From Trichobilharzia regenti (lineage: Eukaryota > Platyhelminthes > Trematoda > Strigeidida > Schistosomatidae), in the NCBI GenBank assembly GCA_944472135.2, contig OX235270.1:138833632-138897631 (forward strand): 64,000 nt of DNA, in the 5' to 3' direction. The notes under the pieces were generated by a model that had not been told where the DNA came from, searched no databases, and saw only the letters and a list, made by a program, of their open reading frames with translations. The position numbers and the translations under genes were made by a program. Positions 33,001 through 42,699 of this stretch are shown here, one piece after another (position 1 is the stretch's first letter; every line of letters begins with the position of its first letter).

Positions 33001-35758
33001 AGGTTATTTGTACTGTTTGTGTATACGTGTGGTGTGTCTTCGCAATTTGTGATTTTGGATCAGTTGTGTTTACTCGTTGTTTTCGTGCCTTGTTTTTATT
33101 GCATAATTTTGTTAAAATTTTCGTCGTGATTACTTCTGAAGTTGTGTCCACTCTTCTACATCCGTGAATGAATTGATTGATGTTAGAGACAGCAGATGGG
33201 TCGTATACGCCGGGGAGGCTAGGCTATTGCTGAGAATGAAACGCACACGGAGATAATTGTTAGCTGCGGTCCGACACGCCGGGGAGAAAGAGTGTAAACG
33301 ACTGAGGCTCGCATGCGTCACCGCTACTAGAACTGAGGCAGAATGAGTGACAAGCGATTTCAATGGTAATTGGTAGTGAGTAGATAAGAGGAGGTGTGTA
33401 GAGTATCGTGAGGTCCTGCCATGGTCACTTTGCATTCTGCAAGAGTCATTCTAGCAAATGGCGATTGTGTTGCAAGATGTCAAGAGGAGGTCTCTGTCTG
33501 GACGCGCAGGTCGTCATTGATGTGTGAGATTGTGCTGTGGGTATGCTTGTGGTGTGTTGGCTTTTCTGTTTGTTTTCCATTTCAGCTCTGTCCGTGTGAC
33601 CCAGGTTCTCGCAATGGCATCCAAGTCGACGTGCATTGGTCGTGAAGGAAAAAAGGGTTGGATCCCTTTTTTGCCGGGGAGTGTCAATGGAGTTGAAGAT
33701 TGAACGATCAATTCTTGGTTGTTTGCTCAAAATCAACTTCCCCAATTTTCGCGGAGGCATCAATACGACAGTCATCGTCTCATCGGTCGCTGTTCAGAAA
33801 GAAGAGTGAAACATCGTCAGAAGCCTTAGTTCGCTTATTCCTTTTATATGTTGGTGTAACAATAAACAAATCTAAAGCGGCAGATCAGTGTTTTGGTTTT
33901 TGCGTCCGTTATTACTAAGCGTTTCTGAGAAATCTTCGAAGAACAGCGTGGGCCCGAGCGTAGCGAGAGCTGGGCATTAACGGTTTATGAGACGTGATTG
34001 ACAACATTTGTGAAAGTTTACTTACATAAGTGCCACTGTTATATCCCCCGGTATCTTTTTCATTTGCCTAAAAATTAAAACAATGTTGTGATTACTACAT
34101 GTTGAATAAACGTTCACTTATAAAAGTAAGCAGGCGTTTCGCAGTATTACCTGAATTCCTTGCTTCCGCTTACGTCTTTGGACACGATCTTTCAAATTAT
34201 GAAAGTAAGATTTCGTGGCCCTATCCATCATGTAACCAATCTCTCTCGTCGTCATTAGTTGGCCGGAGAAGTGCGACATAATTAAAGCTAGAGAACTAAT
34301 TACTTCATTAATAAAACTTACATCTCATTATTTTATAAAAGGCATAAGGCACAATGCTTGACTTTGTCATAGTCCCCTGGAATGTAAACTTCAAACCCAC
34401 TTCAGGTTTTATAACATGGTGCATCATGACCTTAAGTGATAACTTTGGATCACTCTGAAGGCAGCTAGCCATCTTAGCAGTCTACAAGAAATAAGAATTA
34501 AATATGTCAACTCACATATTGCTGTTTGTACTTTTCGCCTCTTAAAGATGCTTCCAGCATCTCTAACTGGTCTTCATTCTCGAGCGGAAACTCCAGTGTG
34601 AAGTCACCGTTTGCTGGAGGGTAGGTTTGCTGTCGAGATTTTCTGTCAGTAGTCATAATTTTCAATATTTTCGTGCACAGGTTAATGATTTCCATATTTG
34701 TACCTTTAAATAAATAATTATTTTTAAGTAATTACCGAGTAATTTCCTATTTGTGGATTCAGTAGCATCTTCGTTAGACGGCAATCTAAAGCATAAATAA
34801 AAATTGTAACAATTTTTTCCTACCGGTCACACACATATGACTTTTTGCCAATAGGAGATGAATGAAATATGGGAGCACTGGAAGTACTGAAAATGAAGGG
34901 CTTTCAAATAGGTTAAAACCTTGGATTTGGGGCCACGAAGTCATCCAATATATTATACTCTGGATATTGTGGTTTTATGCAACCAACCTCACTGGCGGCT
35001 ACATCAATATCCATAGAGTTGTAAAGGAAATTCTTCTCAGTTTTTTTGGCATCCCTGAAAAATGTGTCACACAGGTAACGGTACCTACCTTTTAGGTCTA
35101 TTACTAGGCATTGGCAACGTATCATCGTCCATGCCTACCTTCTTGGTGTCTTGATCATTGTTTGTCAAAAGCTCCACACCCTTTTTACAATTCTCATACG
35201 TATCTAGAAGGGTGATAATGAAATATGCCAACTTACCAAATTCTGACCAGCTCTTTTTGTGTCATCTTTTCAGGAACAACCTGAAGTTCTATTGAAATTA
35301 ATTATTACATAATAACAAATGTTACGATTCTCTTCAGTTTGTCAAACAACAGCGACGGTCTCACTAGTACTAGGTAAACCCACTGTTCCCTGTACAGTTG
35401 AACTTGAAGGCAAAGTTACTGTATTATCCCTTGCCACCTCTTCTCTGGATGAGCAGTAACGTTTCCAGAAGTCCCAGTCACTGAATGCTGCATCACGTAA
35501 CCGTTTTTGACGGCGATAAAATGTTGAGTAGCTGTATCCAAAGCATTCATGCAGTCTGCCAGAAGATATTCTTCTCTTACGACTTGTTGCAGAATGTTGA
35601 ATACCCGTATTTAACACATTATCTGAGTTGTTTTCCTTATAATAGAAATGGACAAATATGCACCCAAAATCTAACTCACCTGCATGATTTATAAATCCTG
35701 TAAGAATGGTCTTTGTATGTGAGGAGTACTGCTTATATACTTCTAGGCAAATATCAGT
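30013..35758 (-). CDS. Multi-exon gene with DUF4806-like domain, five mini-introns
   Basis: Function unknown. Minus-strand exons with GT-AG borders and consistent phase: 35758-35680, 35622-35365, an uncertain short exon ending 35237, 35203-35089, 35054-34920, 34785-34736, 34703-34516, 34481-34322, 34287-34151, 34067-34026 and 30051-30013 (TGA stop). Introns of 33, 34, 32, 34 and 34 nt separate six of them. The second exon encodes a basic stretch (SRKRRISSGRL, STFYRRQKRLRD). The exons from 34703 on encode LEFPLENEDQLEMLEASLRG, then VMMHHVIKPEVGLKFTFQG and AFYKIM, the pattern of DUF4806, an uncharacterised domain common in invertebrate, often repeat-associated, proteins. The donor at 34919 is GTTTTA, which is weak. 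The phase across the uncertain exon cannot be fixed and the 5' end is not found. The last intron hosts a BEL element. Confidence 0.65.
30110..30431 (+). repeat. BEL 5' LTR
   Basis: 322 bp, TGTCAATGG at the start and GTGATTGACA at the end. An AATAAA lies at 30288-30293. The LTR is a shorter variant of the 358-359-bp LTRs at 41153 and 56832. Confidence 0.9.
30576..32531 (+). CDS. gag: BEL/Pao Gag protein (DUF1759-like), 651 aa
   Basis: The N-terminal 250 residues have the layout of BEL/Pao Gag (DUF1759): LPKFEPRCFDGNPVDYLQF, then LMYLMRYCTGDAARAI, then YDEAMSILRQRFG. This protein would assemble the particle that packages the element's RNA. A second copy at 57335-58462 is almost identical over its first ~365 residues. 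The Cys/His knuckles and protease expected after DUF1759 are not seen. The middle is Ser/Asp-rich and of low complexity, and the C terminus has a strongly hydrophobic segment near residue 590-620 (FECYYLWCKLLCFY, then VVCLLVIYIL) that could be a membrane anchor or a relic of other sequence. A methionine at 30576 begins MPGSKKGQS in both copies. Confidence 0.85.
   Translation: MPGSKKGQSVLDANRKVSHGDLSVNCNDVSDVKHDMVDVTVSPFRDNRNIKLPKFEPRCFDGNPVDYLQFVKEFEIMLSGFLLNDELKLMYLMRYCTGDAARAIQCCKFMKPKEGYDEAMSILRQRFGRPSMIAGKLFEAVKGNGGQLQDDSQALTEFLDNLLIYKNGMISMNRMSDLNSSFILEVIARRLPTRLQRKWVKISSRMEDEGIEPKFDDILKLVKDSVNQSMSKFASLLHLTPRIEQSEGKTQSLMTNRPQRGGYREGSMMSSNAYRPSECNRFRSTSSTDKLQDARQTRLCFTRVQEVHTEVNCEPVSKFSDKLNVNSRPDSELCDDNGAVKKSVVATGKPLLNKVSQNRVAASECSSDPTSLQGITSQSEVIKPFMICEEEPKLSTSVIKEFENDEVDGKVNIRDNDHDTSQLSLVDHDEMRDMPTTAKLNKGSVQLQREVELNADAVPKGVHTCETVSVIDQRVAHLSSDDSAKPELVVKDSSGGNLAVGQLSESRTRTASDPPLSSSPCVTQSSLVLSSTMKQTPINSSILCNDYGSISSFERTNINGQFSVDKPSVKERVIVKLTCTNKGISSFKLLFECYYLWCKLLCFYTWLMRYVVCLLVIYILRYNDMGVLPFRFEDIADRRKLANELCDDFPT
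32534..32985 (+). repeat. ~193-bp tandem repeat in BEL element, 2.3 copies
   Basis: The block containing caacctgagaagg and ggcgtactg.tgtaagtcct starts at 32537, 32731 and 32923, spacings of 194 and 192. It lies between the gag stop codon and the 3' region, where pol would be in an autonomous element. Confidence 0.85.
33682..34003 (+). repeat. BEL 3' LTR
   Basis: 322 bp, about 99% identical by eye to the 5' LTR, implying a recent insertion. It is preceded by purine-rich gaaggaaaaaaggg (33645-33658) and gccgggga (33673-33680), candidates for the polypurine tract. Confidence 0.9.
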
Positions 35759-35886
35759 CTGTTAAATATGAAAAGGGACGACATGTAAACTGTAATCACA
35801 GTCCACCAATTAAATTGTAATCACAATTGTTAACATTTTCCTTACAGCAAGTATATGTTTTCATATGTGAATCAACGCAATCTGTC

Positions 35887-36245
35887 ACATAACATATGTT
35901 ATGTATTCACACCATTATTATTATATAATAATAATGGTATGAAATGCAAATAAAATATCTGTAATTCTAATCATAGTTAAATGTAAAGTAGCAAGACAAT
36001 CAGTGTCAGATATAGAATAATACCTGAGGTGTATAGATGTTGGAAAGGGGTGCAAAATTGTAGGATTAGTAGGTGGATATAAAATGCTACATTACATGGT
36101 GTGAAATTTGGTAAGATAGAATTCAATATGGCCCAAAAATTTTTTACATTAATAATTTTGACAATCGTAGAACAGACATCAGACTTATGATGTACGATGT
36201 AAAATGAAAAAAATTTATAAACCAGACATGTCTGGTTTATAAATT
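35887..36245. repeat. Cluster of three perfect palindromes
   Basis: Three perfect inverted repeats without spacer: 18 bp at 35887-35904 (arm acataacat), 28 bp at 35911-35938 (arm accattattattat) and 34 bp at 36212-36245 (arm aatttataaaccagaca). They lie upstream of the first recognised exon of the DUF4806-like gene, inside the putative transposon. They could be protein-binding sites, or relics of fold-back insertions. Confidence 0.7.
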
Positions 36246-36744
36246 GTTTTCATTTTTGACCTCGTCTCAAATTTGCTTACATTCCATTATTCATAATATA
36301 TTTTTCGTATGAATTCATGCGACCAATTCACCTTCCCCTACCCCTCTGTTGAATAATGTTTTCGTTGTATTCTTATTTACTGTCACACCTCTGGTCAAAT
36401 AGATCAATCACATCATATGTAATTCGCAGACAAGTCTGTAGCCGTTACACTACGTAATCTGTGTGAAACCTACTCTTTGCTGATTGGTTGGTTTCAACAT
36501 ACTATGTACAGGTGGAGTACTATTTTTCCGTATTAACCGCAGCAGTTAAGCATGCAGTGCTAATTTTCAGCACTAAAGGCATTATTTCAGATGATGATCT
36601 TATTTTTAAGATTTTGTTGCATTAATTAAGCACCCAGCTCTTTTTTTAAGCACGACCAGCGTTATTTCAGAACATAGTGGGCAGATGAAATGGCTATTTA
36701 CCATAAAAAAGCATTATCACAGAATAGGTTAGAATAAGTTTAGA

Positions 36745-36965
36745 ATTGCTGTAAGCTTGGGACGGTATGACAGTGAGAAGAGATTTAAACTATCTGGTCT
36801 TTCCTCGTATGATAAGTTAGCTATGCCGTGAACCATACGTGTTGCCTTCCTTTGAACACTTTCTAGAATGTGTGAATCCTCTTTTAGACACGGACTGGCG
36901 GCCTGGATGCAGTTTTCCAGTCTTGACCTGAGGGCTAGTGAATTCTCAATGTAAACTTCAGACTC
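36745..36965 (-). pseudogene. LINE reverse transcriptase C-terminal fragment
   Basis: The complement reads LENCIQAASPCLKED, SVQRKATRMVHGIANLSYEE and LNLFSLSYRP, matching the segment after the RT palm in CR1/Jockey-type elements ('...VQRRATK...L.YEERL..LNL.SL.YRR'). The frame ends where the right terminus of the putative DNA transposon begins. Confidence 0.6.
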
Positions 36966-38809
36966 GTTAATCTTAGTTTCCTCAGGTTTATATTAAACAA
37001 AATGATAAAAGAAAGGAGCTTGGGGATCAGACTCACTCGGTGGCATCGAATTAGAGGAACCTTCACACTCACGAAATTGCGACCGATTTCCGTTCATCTT
37101 GAATTAACCGCGCCACACACAGAAGTGTCTTACCGCTATTTCGAATTCAATTTCCAGTATCATTTCTTACGAGCTGAAGTAAACCAATTTGATTTCTTTG
37201 TGCTCGCCTCTTAGTTGTGTAGTTAAGGTCAGTAGATGTTTGCGTAGTTCGATCTGGGGGAAGAACATTCTTCCCAGTAAATTCTTCTAATGTGATTATA
37301 ATTGTTAAGTATAATCCTTATCGTTAAAAGATAGACTTTCAATTCATGATATGAGAATATTTTGCACTGTTGAGTCCTATAATCCCCCTGATCGTCCTGT
37401 TGAGGACAATGTGTTCAATGAATTCCGAAAGCTCATCGTGTGACTCCCTGAATAAAGAATATGTGGCGAATTTATAGACAATTGTATCCAGAATAATTCA
37501 TATCCCAATATTCACTGGAAATCCCTACGTAGAAGCAGAATGTCATATGATGAAATGACTTGGAAAATGTTATGCTCCTTATCAAATAGAATCAATCCAC
37601 TCTAACATCACACGACTGGGAACAAACATGTCACAAAGCAATTATGCACTTCTCGACTCTTCAGGAGATATTTGACTACAATTTATGGAATACGTTGGTG
37701 AATTCGTTGAATCGAACTCCTCAAAAATGCTGGTACAATCGATCAGAGGCTCGGAGAACTGGGCCTCCCCAAAGTAAATACTAAATACTGAGCGAATACT
37801 GAAGGGTTGACCTGTAACTACTCTGGCGGAACTCTCAATAAATAGGAATAAACATGAAGAACTATCTCTCCGACCAAATTTTTTATTCCCATATGGACGT
37901 CAGTCAAATGGACATCGACATACAGCTTGAGAACCTGTGCATTCAGACAGGGGACCTGGTTGGCTCCTATGGTGGGGACCTTGAACAATTGAGATCAACT
38001 CCGCTGGGCCACTGCCATCAGTATAGACGGACGAAAATGTACTTCCTCCACAGCACACCCATCATAAAGCATCGACAGGCTGTTAAGAGACTAAGATAAT
38101 ACAAAACAGTCATCACCAGACCAGATAACATATGCTGTGTGGAAACTATGGACAGGCATGATTGCACAAACAATATGGATTGCATACCGGAAGGCGGCAG
38201 AAAGTTCCGGAAACTAGCGAAACACCTAACTGGGTGGGTGAGATGAGACATAATGAACTAAACTCAAGCAATCAAGAGGAAAATTGATATATTGAAGCAA
38301 ATTATGAGGGCCTGAGCTGACAAAGAAGATCATTTCAGCCGAAATAAGATTGTTTCAAAGAGCCGTGAATCGCTTCGTCATCTCTCTCTAAAGCCTACCG
38401 AAAATACCACTGTCTCATTTTAAGTGAAAGTGGATACCAGGCACTTCAAGTTGTGGTCACACACACGTTCCAAAGCCTGATGAAAAGCTTGGGAATGACC
38501 GCACGTGAATATCTGTGCATAAAGTGTAAAAGACAAATATGCCCCCGCCACATCACCTGTGAAAATCAAGCATATATCCAGCTTTCCATAAAAACGAGAT
38601 CTAAGTCTCCCTTTGACGCTGCACAGAATAAGTTGTAGGCGATGATAAAACGGGGGAAAATTAGGGATAACTAGGGAGAATAATGCACTTACTGATGCTC
38701 AAATATATATGAATCGACGGCGATCTGTAGAAATTGTGGATTGACGAACTCCATCGACCCAATGCAAAGCAACCACTACTTAGATGTAAGACGAATTCCA
38801 AATTCTTGT
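36966..38809. other. Mostly unassigned; possible LINE debris
   Basis: A weak endonuclease-like trace (NSYPNIHWKSL after ICGEF) occurs on the plus strand near 37450-37535. The rest contains only short unremarkable frames. I cannot support a gene. Confidence 0.3.
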
Positions 38810-39505
38810 TTAATAATGAATAATAATAATGGTATATTCTCATTTTGTACACGAGGGACGCCATTTTACAAGCATCATCAATATGATAAATTACATATAC
38901 GATTAGCAATCATACTTACGCAATGAGTGCTGGACTGACTTTATGGGCTCGTTATCCGGTACATTATACACTATTGCGTTTTGTTTTGAAGCCAGCCTTT
39001 TAACAACTTCGCTGGATAGAATGTCGATGGCGTTTTCTAACTCCTTCGCATTTTCTGAGTCAGTATGAGTCATTCTAGAGGTCATATTAAAAAGCTTTAG
39101 GATTGTAGGATCCTGCAGTTCCTTTTTCATACGTGAGATAGTTTCGGGTATACATTCTAGTGAACTTAATTTCGTTTTTAATTCATCTATCTGTAGCTGC
39201 ATCTCTTTAATTACGCACGCTAAGTAAGAGAGCCCTACTTTTTCAGACAGAACATCTTCCACCTGTATTACAGGGGTCAGAGTTATGTTCGAGGCTTTTA
39301 TGTTGGGTGAACTACTAATAATATGGGGTGGTAATGTGTTATTAAACGAGCCGGTGCTATTTTCTAAATTACTGGTGTTCACACGAACACACTTTTCAGA
39401 ATTTTGAACAACCGTTATTAAAGATCAATTATTAGTAACCAATAAATAAATATAAGCGAAAACACGTGCAAAAGCGTCACCTGATTTGAAAGTACCAGGC
39501 GTTAT
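38810..39505 (-). mobile_element. Internally deleted CR1-type element (5' end + ORF1 + 3' tail)
   Basis: On the minus strand a leader (containing gcttttgcacgtgttttcgc near 39476) and the start of ORF1 are joined directly to the ~120-bp 3' tail that ends in (ATT)n near 38820. ORF2 and the rest of ORF1 are missing. The tail is the same as at 40361-40560, 58777-58980 and 59600-59797. Confidence 0.65.
38903..39382 (-). CDS. CR1-type ORF1 fragment, 159 aa
   Basis: The frame parallels the ORF1 at 60259 (shared NTSNLENS, SSSPNIKASNI against SSSPNINGSNI, TPVIQVEDVLS, RLASKQNAIVYN, PIKSVQHSL). The region around residues 55-95 has heptad-like Leu/Ile spacing that may form a coiled coil. The match ends at SVQHSLRKYDC, where the sequence switches to the element's 3' tail, so the protein is truncated. 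Confidence 0.6.
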   Translation of the reverse strand: MNTSNLENSTGSFNNTLPPHIISSSPNIKASNITLTPVIQVEDVLSEKVGLSYLACVIKEMQLQIDELKTKLSSLECIPETISRMKKELQDPTILKLFNMTSRMTHTDSENAKELENAIDILSSEVVKRLASKQNAIVYNVPDNEPIKSVQHSLRKYDC

Positions 39506-39964
39506 AAATATATGAAGGATATGTATTGAATTAGGATAACATGTTGGTTGTAGGGGGGCAAATTAACTTGTTGGGCTGTAATCGACCACGAAATATTGTG
39601 AAATGAGTGACAACCGCGGTGAATAGTCATAACAGATTCAGTGAGTGTGTTAAAGGAAAATTGGCGAAATAGTTCAAGTTCTGAAAAGGTGTCAGGTGAG
39701 TGCCTAGTACACAGGAGTTTTAGCTGAGGAGGGGGTACTAAGACCGCAACGAAATGTTCTTCGTAAAATAACTAACATTTGGAACAAAACACGTGGAGGC
39801 TTGTATCAAGAAAATGGATAGTATCATTTATGATAAGACTGAATAGTGTAAATGCAATTTTCGACAGTATTGGACAAATGCAGGAAAGAAGACTACGGGT
39901 TGCCCCGAATGATAATAATTGTAATAATAAACTAAGATAAGCAAAGTGATGGGATAAAAATGGA

Positions 39965-40157
39965 TTACAAGATTGATTTATTTATTACAGCTTGATTCCA
40001 CACCATATTTTTGGTACAAGTAAAGAATTTCAGCATGTGGTATCGGTAGCCCAAATTTTACAGGCCGACCATAGATATCAGGTTTGGGTTGGCAAAGAAT
40101 CAAACCTCGGACCATGTGTATGGTCGGCGAGAGTGCTAACCACTGTGCCACCGATGC
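39965..40157 (-). repeat. tRNA-like SINE
   Basis: The complement begins gcatcggtggcacagtgg (A-box-like) followed by a tctcgcc arm and gaggtttgattctttgcc (B-box-like, 40091-40108). The 3' end is AT-rich with aataaataaatcaatc near 39970. The head resembles that of the SINE at 4391 but the tail differs. The anticodon arm is irregular, so it is not a functional tRNA gene. Confidence 0.5.
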
Positions 40158-40360
40158 ACGAGATGGTGAATTCCTTGAGAGATGAAACTGAAGCCCAAGT
40201 TTCAATAGGGTGCGAAAAGCGCTCAAAACTGCACCTATTGATTACAAAGCTCCGATTTGGTCAGTGTTGTTGCAGCATTAGATATAAATGTAGAAGACGT
40301 AGACAAACCACGTGTAGTATGGTATTCTAAATTTAGTGTCTAACTCTGAATGATAATAAT

Positions 40361-41152
40361 GAAAATGATTATATATTCTCATTTTGTACATGAGGGACGC
40401 CATTTTACAAGCATCATCAATATGATAAATTACATATATGATTAGCAGTCATACCTAATAATAATGTTTTAATAAAGTACACATTTTTTCCTACCTGTGT
40501 AGGACACACCAAATGTACAGGCATGGATAAGCATTATTTAAATTTCATAAATTTGGTTTATGGTTAAATTACATGTTTGCTGACGTTTTGTCTTTGGTTT
40601 GTGGGAACAATATGATAGCCAGTCATTCAATGGAGCACATCATGAAATATAGGAACATTGACTTAGCATTAATATAAAAACCCAAGTAAGTTTTGGATGG
40701 ATTAAAAATACTTGGGAAAAAATAAAGCTTGAAGTAATTCCACAATATAACTTAGGTATGTACAAGTCCGAATCTCATTTTTGATTTATATCCAAATTGG
40801 GTAATAAGAAAGCTAATTTTACAGATACGATCAGTTATGTTATAAGTTACGATCGTGACGTTGTATTACAAATTGATACTTTTCCATTGGTATAAGAGTA
40901 TATTCCACAAATGTAATCCAGGTTGCGTCGTGGGGAAAGTTAATCCGTTATTAACTAGGCAACTGAAAGATATGGGACCAATAATGTTTGCAGATCATTT
41001 GTCATTGTAAATGGTCAAACATCCACATTCTTCATTCTCATTCAAAATGTCAAATGGAAGCTAAAATGGTGAGAGAAAACAGAAGACAAACAACAGCAAA
41101 GCAAAAGAAAGCAAGAGGAGTCCTTAAGGAGTGATTAATAAATATATACATA
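40361..41152 (-). mobile_element. CR1-type 3' end with long 3' UTR
   Basis: The complement ends with the same ~200-bp tail seen at 59600-59797. The whole stretch is nearly identical, in inverted orientation, to 59006-59797. It is joined at 41153 to a BEL LTR at exactly the same position as in the other copy. Confidence 0.75.
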
Positions 41153-41511
41153 TGTCAGCCACGTCTCATAAACCGTTAATGCCCAGCTCTTGCTACGCTC
41201 GGGCTCACTCTGTCGCTTGAAGTTTCTCAGAAACGCTTAGTAATAACGGACACACAAACCAAAACACCGATTGGCCGCTTGGGAATTCTTTATTGTGACA
41301 CCAACATATAAAAAATATTTCTACTAAGGTCTGTGAACAAATATTACAATAATAAATCACAAGATTACTTCTGATGGTTGTCTCCTGACTTCTTTCTGAA
41401 CAGCGACCGATGAGATGATGACTGTCGTATTGATGCCTCCGCGAAAATTGGGGAAGTTGATTTTGAGCAAACAACCATGAATTGATCGTTCAATCTTCAA
41501 CTACATTGACA
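41153..41511 (-). repeat. Solo BEL LTR
   Basis: 359 bp with complement TGTCAATGTAG...GTGGCTGACA and no internal region attached. On the minus strand the flanks are taagt and tatgt, a possible decayed 5-bp target duplication. A solo LTR arises by recombination between the two LTRs of a full element. Confidence 0.85.
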
Positions 41512-41699
41512 ACTTATGTATTCTGTCTAGTAACTATGTATATTTTTTTCATTAACTGGCTAGTCCCGTAATGCTAACTTTTATATTATGTGTGAACTAA
41601 TATTACTGTCCTGTGTAGAAATGTTTATCATCTAGTTCCAATAATATTAAAATTTATTATTGTAGTTTGTTGTAACTACACGTTTAAAGAACTTAAAAT

Positions 41700-42240
41700 A
41701 TCTATGTAGGGTGAAAAAGAAGGTGTAAGAGTCAGACGTAGAAGTGCGTTGTCACCTTTGAGCAGTCTGATGACTTAGGAGATGAACACTGGAAGTATGT
41801 TTGCATCGCGCACATTAGCTAGTAGTCTATTCCAAATGACTGAAAACTTATGTAAGAAGTTGTACCGCACGTAAGTCTGACAGTGCTCTATAGCAGCTAG
41901 GTTGTGATGATTTCTAAGATTGCAACTGATGACAGTGGTAGGTTTAGTTATTGGCTCGAAGGAATGCAAGAGAAGATTAGTTAGCTTGTAGTAAAAGATA
42001 AGGTTTAGCTTAAGGCGTCTTTTCCAGAGTGGTTATAATCTTAGTCTTTCGCATCGCTCATGGTATTCCGAGCGACTTTATTGCATATCCCCTCAATGAC
42101 GCTTGTTGCTATGTTGCTATTGGTTGCAAGTGGCCTTGATTTTGGGGGAAGATATAACTGATGTAATATTGCGATTCCATAGACATAACTCAGGCTCATA
42201 GGTGAAAGGAAGTTATTATCCTGGAATAAGGACAATTGTC
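41700..42240 (-). pseudogene. LINE reverse transcriptase C-terminal remnant
   Basis: The complement shows VIEGICNKVARNTMSDAKD followed by stops and, in another frame, CQTYVRYNFLHKFSVIWNRLL, the pattern found near the C terminus of CR1/Jockey-type proteins (basic residue, NFF, W N.LP). Decayed. Confidence 0.5.
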
Positions 42241-42699
42241 CTTAAATTGTTCATAAGGTAATGAGAACATTATTTTTCAGTTTATTTGTATATATACTAT
42301 TGTGCATCGAGTTGCAATGAGTTCCTAGTGCAACTCTATGTAACTGCATTTACATAAAGTAGAACATGCTCCTGTTTTTAGGATAAAAAAGATGATTCTT
42401 TTCATTATTGTAGCAATAAAGAATGGAATTTCTCCAACCTCAGTGTTATTTAATTGAAGTTTTAATCTCTGTAGGCCCTTAAAGGAATAAATTCGGCACC
42501 GAGAACCCCTATGGAAACCGAAAGTACTTTTAGTTTACTAAATCTTACTGACTTGCTTTATAAATTTGATATTTGTCAAGTGTTCATTTGAAATCTGCTG
42601 GAGTATTCAGTAAAGTAAAAGTTGTAGTGCATAATTCACAGACTTGTTGTAGTCATTGGTACTGCCAGGACACCGCTTACTCGTTTAATGAAGCCAAAA

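Larger units (their letters stand above)
30110..34003 (+). mobile_element. BEL/Pao LTR retrotransposon, gag-only, with 5-bp target duplication
   Basis: Two 322-bp LTRs (30110-30431 and 33682-34003) begin TGTCAA and end TTGACA and differ at about three positions. The element is flanked on both sides by acatt (30105-30109 and 34004-34008). The interior holds a gag frame, a tandem repeat and a 3' region, but no protease, reverse transcriptase or integrase. It is therefore a non-autonomous element that would need proteins from another copy. It sits in the last intron of the DUF4806-like gene, on the opposite strand; without it that intron would be about 75 nt. Confidence 0.9.
29444..36758 (-). 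mobile_element. Putative DNA transposon carrying a DUF4806-like gene
   Basis: The left end (29444-29491) and the complement of the right end (36758-36711) match at about 34 of 48 positions without gaps, both starting AAGCTTAC and sharing AATTCT and ATTCTG..ATAAT blocks. Inside each end lie short repeated motifs (TTCAGCAC, TTAAGCAC, CATAGTGG): left 29560-29910, right 36543-36690. The interior carries a minus-strand multi-exon gene. Terminal inverted repeats with subterminal repeat clusters are a hallmark of CACTA-type and some other DNA transposons. I see no transposase and no unambiguous target duplication; AAGCTT is palindromic and could itself be a 6-bp duplication. The native length would be about 3.4 kb without the BEL insertion. 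Family unknown. Confidence 0.45.

Noticed and set aside
33130..33775. Minus-strand frames near the BEL 3' LTR, repeated at 47184-47829
   Set aside because: They recur only because the LTR-flanking noncoding region is repeated; both copies differ at positions that do not preserve the protein.
36221..36236. Palindromic agacatgtct as a p53-family half-site
   Set aside because: It is explained as the centre of a 34-bp palindrome; nothing else supports regulation by p53.
41205..41474. 89-codon frame repeated at 46814, 56868 and 58478 as a conserved small protein
   Set aside because: It is LTR sequence read in one frame; the shorter LTR variants at 30110 and 33682 do not keep the frame.
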